A stretch of 7,463 nt of DNA from contig CAIPJU010000403.1 of NCBI GenBank assembly GCA_903865465.1, positions 1 to 7,463 of the forward strand, read 5' to 3'. The notes under the pieces were generated by a model, which saw only the letters and a list, made by a program, of their open reading frames with translations, had not been told where the DNA came from and made no database searches. Positions 1 through 7,085 of the stretch are shown piece by piece. The stretch's first letter is position 1. Every line of letters begins with the position of its first letter. Origin of the DNA: an uncultured Bacteroidota bacterium. GTDB lineage: Bacteria; Bacteroidota; Bacteroidia; Bacteroidales; VadinHA17. A program made the position numbers and the translations under genes.

Positions 1-1202
1 GGTCAAAACTATTTATCGTTACAAATCTGAATGCACCAAACAGAAGGATAGTTGCTGTAGATGCTGAGAATCCGGGAGTTGAAAACTGGAAAGATTTTAT
101 TCCTGAAACCGAAAATGTACTTGAGCCTTCTACGGGATCGGGTTACATCTTTGCCAATTATCTTATGGATGCCATTTCAAAGGTCAAACAATATGATAAA
201 ACAGGCCATATGGTAAGGGAAATTGCACTTCCGGGAGCAGGTAATGCCTCAGGATTTGGATCCAGAAAAATTGATAAAGAGGTATACTTCTCATTTACCA
301 ACTATATAACGCCTCCTACGATTTTTAAACTAGATCCTTCATCAGGCACTACTGAAATCTATAAAAAACCTGCGGTTGCATTCAATGGTGAAGAATTCGA
401 ATCTGTTCAGCAATTCTATAAATCGGCCGACGGAACTAAAATCCCGATTATAATCACATATAAGAAAGGTACTCCACTGAATGGAAAAAATCCAACTATT
501 CTCTACGGTTATGGAGGATTCAGCATTAGTGAAACACCGGTATTCAGCACACCAATGGCTTTATGGCTCGAAATGGGTGGGATTTACGCTGTTGCCAATA
601 TCAGGGGTGGAGGGGAATATGGTGAAAAATGGCATCTTGCCGGCACAAAACTTAATAAACAAAATGTCTTCGACGACTTTATTGCAGCAGCTGAATATCT
701 GATTGCTCAGAAATACACCTCCTCAGATTACCTGGCAATAAGGGGAGGTTCGAACGGAGGTCTTCTTGTTGGTGCGGTTATGACCCAGAGACCGGAACTT
801 ATGAAGGTAGCGCTTCCTGCTGTTGGTGTTATGGATATGCTGAGGTATCATAAGTTCACTGCAGGAGCAGGATGGGCCTACGACTACGGCACCTCCGAAG
901 ATAATAAGGAGATGTTCGATTATATTTACAAGTATTCACCGGTAAATAATGTGAAGGCTGGAACAGAATATCCCGCCACTCTTATAACAACTGCAGACCA
1001 TGATGACAGGGTAGTTCCTGCCCATTCGTTCAAATTTGCCGCACAACTTCAGTTAAAACAGGCCGGTTCGAATCCTGTTCTTATCAGGGTTGAGACTAAT
1101 GCTGGTCACGGAGCTGGAACCCCAGTCAGCAAAAGTATTGAACAATATGCTGATCTGTTTAGCTTTACGCTATATAACATGGGAATCACAAAATTAAATT
1201 AA
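1..1202 (+). CDS. Prolyl oligopeptidase (S9A serine peptidase), 5'-truncated by the window edge
   Basis: This is the C-terminal part of a prolyl oligopeptidase, which cleaves short peptides after proline. The reading frame is open from base 3 to the TAA at 1200-1202, giving 399 visible residues. The ATG at 165 is internal, because the 54 codons before it read as continuous protein (end of the beta-propeller domain), so the true start lies upstream of the window. Family members are about 700 residues, so a little over half is present. The alpha/beta-hydrolase domain shows YGYGGF (Tyr of the oxyanion site), NIRGGGEYGEKW, and the nucleophile Ser in GGSNGG (codon 750-752). It also has the catalytic Asp in DHDDRVVP and the catalytic His in NAGHGAG, so the active site looks intact. 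Many Bacteroidota homologues are exported, but the signal-peptide region is not visible here. The next gene follows 83 bp later on the same strand. The family call is very secure; the physiological substrate is unknown. Confidence 0.96.
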   Translation, partial: SKLFIVTNLNAPNRRIVAVDAENPGVENWKDFIPETENVLEPSTGSGYIFANYLMDAISKVKQYDKTGHMVREIALPGAGNASGFGSRKIDKEVYFSFTNYITPPTIFKLDPSSGTTEIYKKPAVAFNGEEFESVQQFYKSADGTKIPIIITYKKGTPLNGKNPTILYGYGGFSISETPVFSTPMALWLEMGGIYAVANIRGGGEYGEKWHLAGTKLNKQNVFDDFIAAAEYLIAQKYTSSDYLAIRGGSNGGLLVGAVMTQRPELMKVALPAVGVMDMLRYHKFTAGAGWAYDYGTSEDNKEMFDYIYKYSPVNNVKAGTEYPATLITTADHDDRVVPAHSFKFAAQLQLKQAGSNPVLIRVETNAGHGAGTPVSKSIEQYADLFSFTLYNMGITKLN

Positions 1203-1249
1203 GCGAAAGTTCCCTGTTAAGCTTTAGCCCGCTTTTTACTGCAGGGTGA

Positions 1250-1314
1250 AATCCTTTGTCTATCTTTGTGTTATAATCTGAAAACATGAAAACACCACAT
1301 ATAGACAAAGGATT
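1250..1314. repeat. Perfect 14-bp inverted repeat around the YhhN-family start codon
   Basis: Bases 1250-1263 (AATCCTTTGTCTAT) and 1301-1314 (ATAGACAAAGGATT) are exact reverse complements separated by 37 bp. The left arm ends inside the candidate -7 element; the right arm lies in codons 6-10 of the gene. The start codon at 1286 is in the spacer. The repeat is seen directly; its function as an operator, an RNA stem or nothing at all is unknown. Confidence 0.75.
1261..1268 (+). promoter_or_regulatory. Probable Bacteroidota -7 promoter element for the YhhN-family gene
   Basis: TATCTTTG matches the Bacteroidota sigma-70 (sigma-ABfr) -7 consensus TAnnTTTG exactly and lies 17 bp before the ATG at 1286. 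A transcript starting just downstream would have a leader of only about 10 nt, which is compatible with the weak use of Shine-Dalgarno sequences in this phylum. I see no convincing -33 TTTG box at the usual spacing. The site overlaps the left arm of the inverted repeat at 1250-1263. Confidence 0.5.
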
Positions 1315-1984
1315 AATAATTTTGTATTTTGCTGCAGGTCTTTCATACATCCTGATTGACAACTATTTCCCCGGGAATACCTCCCTGGTAATTAAGACGG
1401 GCATACTCCCGATTCTTATCATTCTGTTTCTGAACAATGTCAGGTTCAGTGAGAACAGAACCCATCTTATAATGCTGGCAGGACTCTTCTTCTCATGGGC
1501 AGGGGATGTAGTGCTTGAGCTTAACGGAAGGATTGGCGGTCTCTTTGTTGCTGGCCTGGCTTGTTTCCTGCTTGCTCATATTATGTACTTTACAGTTTTT
1601 GTTCTTACCCCCGGAAGGAATGTAATCTTATCAAAACGCTGGTATCTCCTGATTCCTCTGATAATAACCGGATTATTACTTACCAGCTATCTTTATAAAG
1701 ACCTGAATGAGATGCGCCTGCCCGTAATTCTGTATGCAGCAGTTATACTGACAATGGTGGCCGGTGCCATTAACAGGATTGAAAAGGTAAACCTTCAAAG
1801 CTTCCGGATTGTACTTGCCGGGGCAATTCTTTTTGTCTTCTCCGACGCTTCAATTGCCGTCAATAAATTCAGCCATCCTTTTAAAGCTTCAGGATTTGTC
1901 ATTATGCTGACTTATATTATAGCTCAATATCTGATTGTTACGGGATATTTAAGACAATTCCGTACAGAATATAATAGGCCTTAG
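1286..1984 (+). CDS. YhhN/TMEM86 family (lysoplasmalogenase-like) integral membrane protein
   Basis: This 232-residue protein is almost entirely hydrophobic, with about eight membrane segments, near residues 8-25, 31-50, 60-78, 84-107, 119-136, 145-162, 173-190 and 200-220. It carries the hallmarks of the YhhN family: SWAGDVVLEL (Asp74), GLACFLLAHIMY (His98), FSDASIAVNKF (Asp187, Lys194) and YIIAQYLI near the C terminus. The length is close to the family norm. Animal members (TMEM86) and some bacterial members hydrolyse the vinyl-ether bond of lysoplasmalogens, and the conserved polar residues inside the membrane are thought to form the active site. Activity of this protein is inferred only; most bacterial homologues have not been tested. 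The ATG at 1286 is chosen because a -7 promoter element sits 17 bp upstream and the first helix begins soon after. The gene converges on the sugar amidotransferase gene and overlaps it by 4 bp at the stop codons. Confidence 0.93.
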   Translation: MKTPHIDKGLIILYFAAGLSYILIDNYFPGNTSLVIKTGILPILIILFLNNVRFSENRTHLIMLAGLFFSWAGDVVLELNGRIGGLFVAGLACFLLAHIMYFTVFVLTPGRNVILSKRWYLLIPLIITGLLLTSYLYKDLNEMRLPVILYAAVILTMVAGAINRIEKVNLQSFRIVLAGAILFVFSDASIAVNKFSHPFKASGFVIMLTYIIAQYLIVTGYLRQFRTEYNRP

Positions 1985-3114
1985 CTTTTAAGGATATTAC
2001 CAAGGGCCTGCTTTAATCTTTTTCCATATATAAAGAGTGATTCATTGTTAGGGTACTCTTTATGGCCGACGGGAGGAAGCTCTATTATCGAACGAAACTC
2101 TTCGGCACTCCAGCCGAGTTTCTTTGCAACATATTCAAGATCATTATTCATATCATCTTCCACCCATAGATTCTCCTTCATCTTTTCAAGGGCTTCATCA
2201 CGACTCATCTGTCCCGACATGATAAGGCTCGACAAATGAGCTCTCCTTTTGTCGAAATTGAATTTATAGGGAAGGTAGTATCCCTGGAAAAATTTTGTGA
2301 ACCTCGATTCATAATGCTTGCCACCGTAGTATTGCCAGTCAAGTTCTCTTTTCAGAGTTTCAATAGCCTCTTCTTTTCTGTAACTGATATAATTCAGGGG
2401 ATTTACAATCTTCATCTTTTTAATAAGAGTATACCATACGTATCTTCTGAAGAAATCCACATGAGGATAGTCCTTTAGCTTTAATTCTCCGAATCTCTTC
2501 TGAATTGAGATCAGATGGTGGTAATCCATTGCCTGGTGACCCCACGACTGCGGCATAATACTTTCTGTTGCGAAGTTGTAACCATTAAGTACCCAGCTTA
2601 CATTATTGTCATTAGCGAAGTTGTATAGGGCAGCAAAAATAGCATGATCCTGCGGAATATCCTGATCAGGAACACTTGCCATAAAGAATGAACGCTGAAG
2701 ATCCTTCATCTCTTCCCAGTTCACAACAAAGGTGTGCAGTTCGATATTTAATTTTTTGACAATGTTTTCGACATTTCTGACTGCAAGTTCGGAATTCCAT
2801 CCGCAGTCGACATGAACTACCAGCGGACGCAGCCCTTTTTGTACTGCAAGCCAGGCCAGGTAAGAGCTATCCACGCCGCCACTAAGACCTGTAATACAAT
2901 CAAACTCATTGTTTCTGCCTTCTGATTTTATCCTCACGATTATTGAATCAAGTTCCTTTTCACCGCGCTGGTCGGGAAACCAGGTTTTTTCAGCCAGTTC
3001 AAGTGCTGAATTGCAATGGTTACAATTACCTGAATCATCAAATGAAATCTCAGGATCGGAGCTATCCATAATACATCTGTTGCAGATCTGGTATGTATCA
3101 GTAATTGAGTTCAT
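1981..3114 (-). CDS. wbpG: N-acetyl sugar amidotransferase (WbpG/WbuX/PseA-type), third gene of the acetamidino cassette
   Basis: This 377-residue enzyme is of the type that uses ATP and ammonia to convert an acetamido group on a nucleotide-activated sugar into an acetamidino group, for O-antigen, capsule or nonulosonic acid. An N-terminal four-cysteine motif (Cys11/Cys14 and Cys31/Cys34) probably binds zinc. The ATP pyrophosphatase PP-loop is SGGVDSS at residues 78-84, followed by HVDCGWNS at 101-108. Further family motifs are DIPQDHAIF near 152-160, NGYNFATES near 177-185, and YYGGKHYES near 262-270. The segment FDKRRAHLSSLIMSGQ follows near 287-302. Length is normal and nothing essential looks missing. 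Its ATG overlaps the TGA of the HisF-type gene in an ATGA arrangement, which suggests translational coupling and a shared operon. These proteins depend on a HisH/HisF pair for ammonia, and both are encoded directly upstream. The exact sugar substrate cannot be read from the sequence. The 3' end overlaps the convergent YhhN-family gene by 4 bp. Confidence 0.93.
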   Translation of the reverse strand: MNSITDTYQICNRCIMDSSDPEISFDDSGNCNHCNSALELAEKTWFPDQRGEKELDSIIVRIKSEGRNNEFDCITGLSGGVDSSYLAWLAVQKGLRPLVVHVDCGWNSELAVRNVENIVKKLNIELHTFVVNWEEMKDLQRSFFMASVPDQDIPQDHAIFAALYNFANDNNVSWVLNGYNFATESIMPQSWGHQAMDYHHLISIQKRFGELKLKDYPHVDFFRRYVWYTLIKKMKIVNPLNYISYRKEEAIETLKRELDWQYYGGKHYESRFTKFFQGYYLPYKFNFDKRRAHLSSLIMSGQMSRDEALEKMKENLWVEDDMNNDLEYVAKKLGWSAEEFRSIIELPPVGHKEYPNNESLFIYGKRLKQALGNILKS

Positions 3115-3875
3115 TCCTCAAATATACTGTTGATTTCTGAATATGAGGGATATGTTATCAGAACTGCCCTTCTTTTTCCATGAAAAACAAAAAAGCTCCC
3201 TGCAGCTGCTGCCGATGCACCTCCCTCTTTAAATGCAAGCCTGAAATCATTAATACTCCCTGCTCCGCCGCAGGCGATAACCGGTATTGAGACACTCGTG
3301 GAGACACTTTTAATAAGGTCAATATCATAGCCTTCCATTGTACCGTCCCTGTCGATTGAGTTGATAAGTATCTCCCCTGCCCCCTCATTCTCAATCTCTT
3401 TTGTATATGAAACAGGTGTCTTACCGGTTCTGGTGGTTCCTCCATTAATGTAAACCATATGCCCTTTGAGAAAATCCTTTTTTACATCGACTGAAACAGC
3501 AATGGTCGAGCTGCCAAACTGTTTTACAGCTTCACTTATAAAATTTTTCACTATGAAGGCTGCCGAATTAATTATTACTTTCTCAGCACCCGATTTTATA
3601 ATCCTGTCAATTTGATGCAGCGATTGAATTCCACCACCGTAAGCAAATGGCATAAAGCATTCACTGGCAATGTCGCTGATAAGAGAATAGGGAGGCTCCT
3701 TTTTTGACCTGGTGGCATCGATATCGAGAAAAAAGATTTCATCCACCTCCTTTTCGTTAAAGATCCTTACAGTATTTACCGGATCGCCAACATAGGTTGA
3801 ATCCCTGAATTTTATTGTTTTAACCAAACCCTTGTTTCGAAGCAGCAGGCAGGGAATAATCCTCTTAATCTTCAT
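3111..3875 (-). CDS. hisF: HisF-like ammonia-channel protein (AglZ/HisF2 type) of the acetamidino cassette
   Basis: This 254-residue (beta-alpha)8 barrel belongs to the HisF superfamily. The first 130 residues align without gaps to Thermotoga HisF as I recall that sequence. Catalytic Asp130 is present (SVD at 128-130), but Asp11 is replaced by Leu in RIIPCLLL. The ammonia-gate residues Arg5, Glu46, Lys99 and Glu168 (equivalent to Glu167) are kept. Phosphate-site motifs YGGGI (79-83), SIDRDGT and CGGAGS remain. The C terminus reads AAGSFFVFHGKRRAVLITYP, which resembles Pseudomonas HisF2. The likely role is to pass ammonia from the HisH-type partner to the sugar amidotransferase, not to make imidazole glycerol phosphate. 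I place the start at the ATG at 3875, one base after the HisH-type TGA (TGAAATG). A TTG at 3893 would add six residues and overlap hisH, but alignment favours MKIKRIIPCL as the N terminus. Histidine biosynthesis is the alternative, which I think unlikely. Confidence 0.93.
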   Translation of the reverse strand: MKIKRIIPCLLLRNKGLVKTIKFRDSTYVGDPVNTVRIFNEKEVDEIFFLDIDATRSKKEPPYSLISDIASECFMPFAYGGGIQSLHQIDRIIKSGAEKVIINSAAFIVKNFISEAVKQFGSSTIAVSVDVKKDFLKGHMVYINGGTTRTGKTPVSYTKEIENEGAGEILINSIDRDGTMEGYDIDLIKSVSTSVSIPVIACGGAGSINDFRLAFKEGGASAAAAGSFFVFHGKRRAVLITYPSYSEINSIFEE

Positions 3876-3876
3876 T

Positions 3877-4503
3877 TCAATAGTTGTCGACAAAATTTTT
3901 CAGGAGCTTCATTCCGAACTTATGGCTTTTTTCGGGATGAAACTGCATACCCAGGATGTTTCCCTTTTCAACAGATGAAGTGAATTCCGATTCATAGAGG
4001 GTTGTAGTAAGAACATCTCCGCTCTCCTCTGGCATAAAATAGTATGAGTGGACAAAATAGAAACGGGGATCAGGATACATATCTGTAAAAAGTTTACTCT
4101 CCTTTTTCACGGTGATGAAATTCCAACCCATATGAGGTATCTTATGGTCAGTGGTATTCATAAATCGGAATCTCACATTCTTACCCTTCAACCAACCAAG
4201 ACCGGGTAAGAGACCCTCTTCACTTCCTTCCGATAAGAGCTGCATGCCAAGGCAAATTCCCAGTACGGGTATTTTCTCAACCAATGCTTTTTGATTCAGT
4301 ACACTAACCAGGCCGAGCTCGTTCAGGTTTCTCATCCCTGTATCGAAGGCCCCAACCCCGGGAAGAATAATTTTGCTTGCTTCGGCAATAACATTCCTGT
4401 CGGAGGTTATTACGGAATCTGCCCCGATCTTCTTCAGAATATTGCGTATTGAGCCAAGATTTCCGGTTTTATAGTCAACAATAGTAATCATCTTATCATG
4501 CAT
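3877..4503 (-). CDS. hisH: HisH-like class I glutamine amidotransferase of the acetamidino cassette
   Basis: This 208-residue cytoplasmic glutaminase of the HisH family releases ammonia from glutamine for the HisF-type partner. The N terminus ITIVDYKTGNLGSI and the LPGVGAFDTGM segment are typical. The catalytic triad is complete: Cys84 in GICLGMQLL, and His189 and Glu191 in QFHPEKS. HMGWN and YFVHSYYF are also family-typical. The ATG at 4503 has an AGGA nine bases upstream, so I prefer it to the in-frame ATG at 4491, which would give a 204-residue protein starting MITIVDY. It is the first gene of a three-gene overlapping operon and lies 152 bp downstream of the DUF2339 gene on the same strand. 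Sequence alone would also fit a histidine-pathway HisH. The neighbouring WbpG-type gene and the altered HisF make sugar modification the likely role. Confidence 0.93.
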   Translation of the reverse strand: MHDKMITIVDYKTGNLGSIRNILKKIGADSVITSDRNVIAEASKIILPGVGAFDTGMRNLNELGLVSVLNQKALVEKIPVLGICLGMQLLSEGSEEGLLPGLGWLKGKNVRFRFMNTTDHKIPHMGWNFITVKKESKLFTDMYPDPRFYFVHSYYFMPEESGDVLTTTLYESEFTSSVEKGNILGMQFHPEKSHKFGMKLLKNFVDNY

Positions 4504-4655
4504 ATATTGTATTCCTGATACTTAATTATAAAGGGAACCATATTTCTGACAAAAATTGGTTCATTTATTCAAGGCTTTGTTCATAAATAAAACAAATAGG
4601 ATTTTTAGATCCACACTGTCAGCCTGTAAAAATAGTGAATTTAAACCCTGTGTAA
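4504..4655 (-). promoter_or_regulatory. Leader/intergenic region ahead of the hisH-type operon
   Basis: This 152-bp gap between the DUF2339 stop and the hisH-type start probably carries the operon promoter, but I see no clean TAnnTTTG on the minus strand. The nearest is AATTTTTG (4557-4550), one mismatch, without a well-spaced -33 box. Two weak inverted repeats are present: GAACCA/TGGTTC (4535-4540 and 4557-4562) and ATTTTTA/TAAAAAT (4601-4607 and 4627-4633). Neither forms a GC-rich stem with a U-tract, so no terminator is called. Read-through from the DUF2339 gene is possible. Confidence 0.3.
4535..4562. repeat. Imperfect inverted repeat upstream of the hisH-type gene
   Basis: GAACCA at 4535-4540 pairs with TGGTTC at 4557-4562. 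After a two-base internal mismatch on each side, TTT (4543-4545) pairs with AAA (4552-4554), leaving a six-base loop. The element ends 32 bp before the hisH-type ATG. It could be an operator or an RNA hairpin in the operon leader. The short arms make chance a real possibility. Confidence 0.4.
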
Positions 4656-7040
4656 TTATCCTTCTGATACATCTGAAATAATATTCCTGTATTTATTGTA
4701 AAGAAATGAAATTATAAGTAAAAGTACACCCAGAGTAACAAATACAATGGTTTTTGAGATGGTTGAGAGATGTGAAAGGTCGTAAATGAAAAGTTTTAGC
4801 AAGACAATAGTAAAGAGAACAAAAGCCCCGATCCGAAGATGCTTTTTCTTTTTCCAGATCCCCATAACAATAAGGAAAAGGGAGTAGACACCCCACAATA
4901 TGCTTAATACAAGCTTATAAGTATAAGGATATTTTAACAATGACATAATTGAAATTAGCTCGCTGCTGATTATCCACACAAGAGAGGTATAAAGAAGGAT
5001 ATCGAATGCTGTCTTCAGTTTAAAAGGTAACGGCTTCATAAATTCCCTGTCTGCAAGAATACCAGTTGCAGATATTAGCAGCGCAACGAAGCAAAAAGAG
5101 ATATACCGCACTCCTACATTTATCACTCCTCTATGGTAATATTGAACAAGTGGTTGATTTATATAAATATCCCTTAGTACACTAAAAGTATATAAGCCAA
5201 CAACCAGGAAGATTGTTAGCATAGCAGTGTTTGCGGCCATTGTTATTAATCCAAGGGTCCTTTCGCGGAGAATGTAGATATTGAAAAGAGTGAGAATTGA
5301 AAAATAAAGCATGGAGTAATTCAAGAGAACAACAGTTTTAAATCTTTCTATTTCAATATTATAAACTTTAAAGGGATATATTGATTCTTTACTATTTACA
5401 TCGATGCCAGAAGCGTAATAGAGTCGTTCATAATATGACGACAACTCCGTTTTGATAAGAAAGAAGAGGGAGATGAGAAATATCCCGGCAACTGACCAGG
5501 AGACCAGGTTTTTCAAATCCTGGTTATTTACTATCGGAGATACGGAACCGGGCTTAAAGTAGATGAACGTAATTAATCCATATGCCGCAACTGACATGAG
5601 TCCTGTAAGGAACCTGACATTCAGAAAAATAAGAATTACAGAGGTGTTCTCTTCTATCTGACTGACAGAGCTATAGGGGGATAAATCCTGAATAAAACTA
5701 ACAAATGCCAGGCAGATAAATAAATAGGAGAAGATCTCATAGAATTTCACCCCTTTTGTGCGTCCAATCCAAAACAGAAGAAGAGCCTCGCCTGACCAAA
5801 GCAGGCTTATCCAGTTTCCCTTAAACTGAACCGGGATGGATATGGCAATGAAGATGAAAGCCAATCCAGAAACAAGGTAAAAGAGATTCCTGTCAGCCAG
5901 TTTTCGTTTCCGGATAAGGAGGCTTATTAATGAATGCAGGAGAGCATTGAAGAAAGTAAATAATCCTGCATATTCTTCTGATGCAGATTGTCCTGAGAGG
6001 ATTTTATATCCTATTCCATAAAAGATAAACGAATTGGCCAGAAGCAGTAAAACATCGTAAAAATCAAACTTCTCTTTTCTGATGAGTTTGAAAGCAAGGA
6101 ACATCAGATAAAATGTCAAATAGAATATGATAAGAAATCCTGACGCAACATCAAAGTTTTCAGTTGGCCTGTATTTGGGAATGAACCATAGCAGGTAGAG
6201 CAGCCAGGTGATTATGAAAGAGGTATAGTAAAGAGGTTTCCAGTACTTTTTGAATGAGATTATTAGTATTCCTGTATTTATAATTGCCGTATAAGCAAAA
6301 AACACTACTGTATTTTCAGTTCCGGTGCTGAGGACAAGAGGAACAGCATATGCTCCCACCAGCCCAATATGGGCTATTATTTGCCTGTCGTATCTTATCG
6401 CCGCTGCAACAGTGAATGCTGTAAACAGGACCATGAGGGCAAAGGCAGCAGCCTGGGGGATGAGATTATAAAATCCGAAAGCAGCATAGGTGATGAAATA
6501 CATTATTGCCATTGAGCCGCTCAGCAAAACAGCGCTGAAATTCTCGTAATTCTTTTTCAGCCTAAGAGCTATAAGTAGCATTACGAAGCTGAAGAGATAT
6601 CCAGACAGTATTCGGGCAAGAGGGCTAATAAGTTGGTGATCGATAGCGTATTTGGCGCCTATGGCAACACCGATGACCGTGATTACGATACCTATCTTGC
6701 TTACCAGGTTTTCACCAATAAAATTTTCAATACTGGCTTTAACCGGAACTTGCCTTGTATCATCTTCAAATGATCTCTTTTGCTGATTACCGATTCGATT
6801 CACCTCTATTCCTGGAATAGATTTAATATCTTCCTCAATTGAGGGTGAGTATGGTAAATCCTCCACCTTTAACGGCGATATATTTAACCAGATTGATTCA
6901 GGAGGAACCAGCCCGGCTCTTTTCATACTTGAGACCACTTCACGCATTTCAGCAATCTCTTTCGAAATTTCATCCTGCCTCTTCATTAAAGAATCCAGCT
7001 TATCGAGCATATGGTCTGCATTATCTACGAGATCATTCAT
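4656..7040 (-). CDS. DUF2339 family large polytopic membrane protein
   Basis: This 794-residue protein has a charged N-terminal stretch (about residues 5-40), rich in Glu, Lys and Met, that is probably a short coiled coil. A polar linker to about residue 104 follows. The rest is a very hydrophobic region with roughly twenty or more membrane segments. The DUF2339 signature is clear at the start of the membrane part: FIGENLVSKIGIVITVIGV, then AKYAIDHQLISPLARI (about residues 107-144), and later IAHIGLVGAYAVPLVLS (about 222-238). A polar loop with several Tyr residues follows an ITFIYF/FFLIKTE region in the second half. The family has no established biochemical function, and I do not assign one. 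The ATG at 7040 is the first in the frame and is not preceded by a good Shine-Dalgarno sequence. A TACCTTTA box lies 13 bp upstream. The gene is divergent from the small membrane-protein gene at 7268 and is followed by the hisH-type operon on the same strand. Confidence 0.9.
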   Translation of the reverse strand: MNDLVDNADHMLDKLDSLMKRQDEISKEIAEMREVVSSMKRAGLVPPESIWLNISPLKVEDLPYSPSIEEDIKSIPGIEVNRIGNQQKRSFEDDTRQVPVKASIENFIGENLVSKIGIVITVIGVAIGAKYAIDHQLISPLARILSGYLFSFVMLLIALRLKKNYENFSAVLLSGSMAIMYFITYAAFGFYNLIPQAAAFALMVLFTAFTVAAAIRYDRQIIAHIGLVGAYAVPLVLSTGTENTVVFFAYTAIINTGILIISFKKYWKPLYYTSFIITWLLYLLWFIPKYRPTENFDVASGFLIIFYLTFYLMFLAFKLIRKEKFDFYDVLLLLANSFIFYGIGYKILSGQSASEEYAGLFTFFNALLHSLISLLIRKRKLADRNLFYLVSGLAFIFIAISIPVQFKGNWISLLWSGEALLLFWIGRTKGVKFYEIFSYLFICLAFVSFIQDLSPYSSVSQIEENTSVILIFLNVRFLTGLMSVAAYGLITFIYFKPGSVSPIVNNQDLKNLVSWSVAGIFLISLFFLIKTELSSYYERLYYASGIDVNSKESIYPFKVYNIEIERFKTVVLLNYSMLYFSILTLFNIYILRERTLGLITMAANTAMLTIFLVVGLYTFSVLRDIYINQPLVQYYHRGVINVGVRYISFCFVALLISATGILADREFMKPLPFKLKTAFDILLYTSLVWIISSELISIMSLLKYPYTYKLVLSILWGVYSLFLIVMGIWKKKKHLRIGAFVLFTIVLLKLFIYDLSHLSTISKTIVFVTLGVLLLIISFLYNKYRNIISDVSEG

Positions 7041-7053
7041 TTCTATTATAAAT

Positions 7054-7061
7054 TAAAGGTA
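7054..7061 (-). promoter_or_regulatory. Weak candidate -7 element for the DUF2339 gene
   Basis: On the minus strand TACCTTTA (7061-7054) matches TAnnTTTG at all but the final base and lies 13 bp before the ATG at 7040. No matching -33 box is seen, and the region is AT-rich, so this is a weak call. Confidence 0.22.
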
Positions 7062-7085
7062 CTCTGCGGCTATTTAGTTATTATG

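Noticed and set aside
165..1202. A complete 345-residue peptidase starting at the ATG at 165
   Set aside because: The frame stays open back to base 3 and the upstream residues read as normal protein, so 165 is an internal methionine of a gene truncated by the window edge.
1212..1246. Possible rho-independent terminator after the peptidase gene (CCCTG/CAGGG pair with AAGC/GCTT and TTTTT inside)
   Set aside because: The arms are only four to five bp, the T-run follows a very weak inner stem, and nothing resembling a U-tract follows the outer stem.
1250..1314. Invertible promoter of the type used for phase variation in Bacteroides
   Set aside because: The spacer between the inverted arms is only 37 bp and includes the start codon and the first codons, so inversion would damage the gene; no recombinase gene is in the window.
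3158..3445. Shadow reading frame within the HisF-type gene, and similar overlapping frames at 481-702, 2045-2478, 2909-3133, 4693-4896 and 6839-7051
   Set aside because: Each lies inside a well-supported gene in another frame or on the other strand, and none shows a recognisable domain.
3111..4503. Part of the histidine biosynthesis operon
   Set aside because: No other his genes are adjacent, the HisF lacks Asp11 and has the HisF2-like C terminus, and a WbpG-type gene completes the operon.
4601..4633. Terminator for the DUF2339 gene (ATTTTTA/TAAAAAT inverted repeat)
   Set aside because: The stem is seven AT-only base pairs with a 19-bp loop and no GC-rich core.
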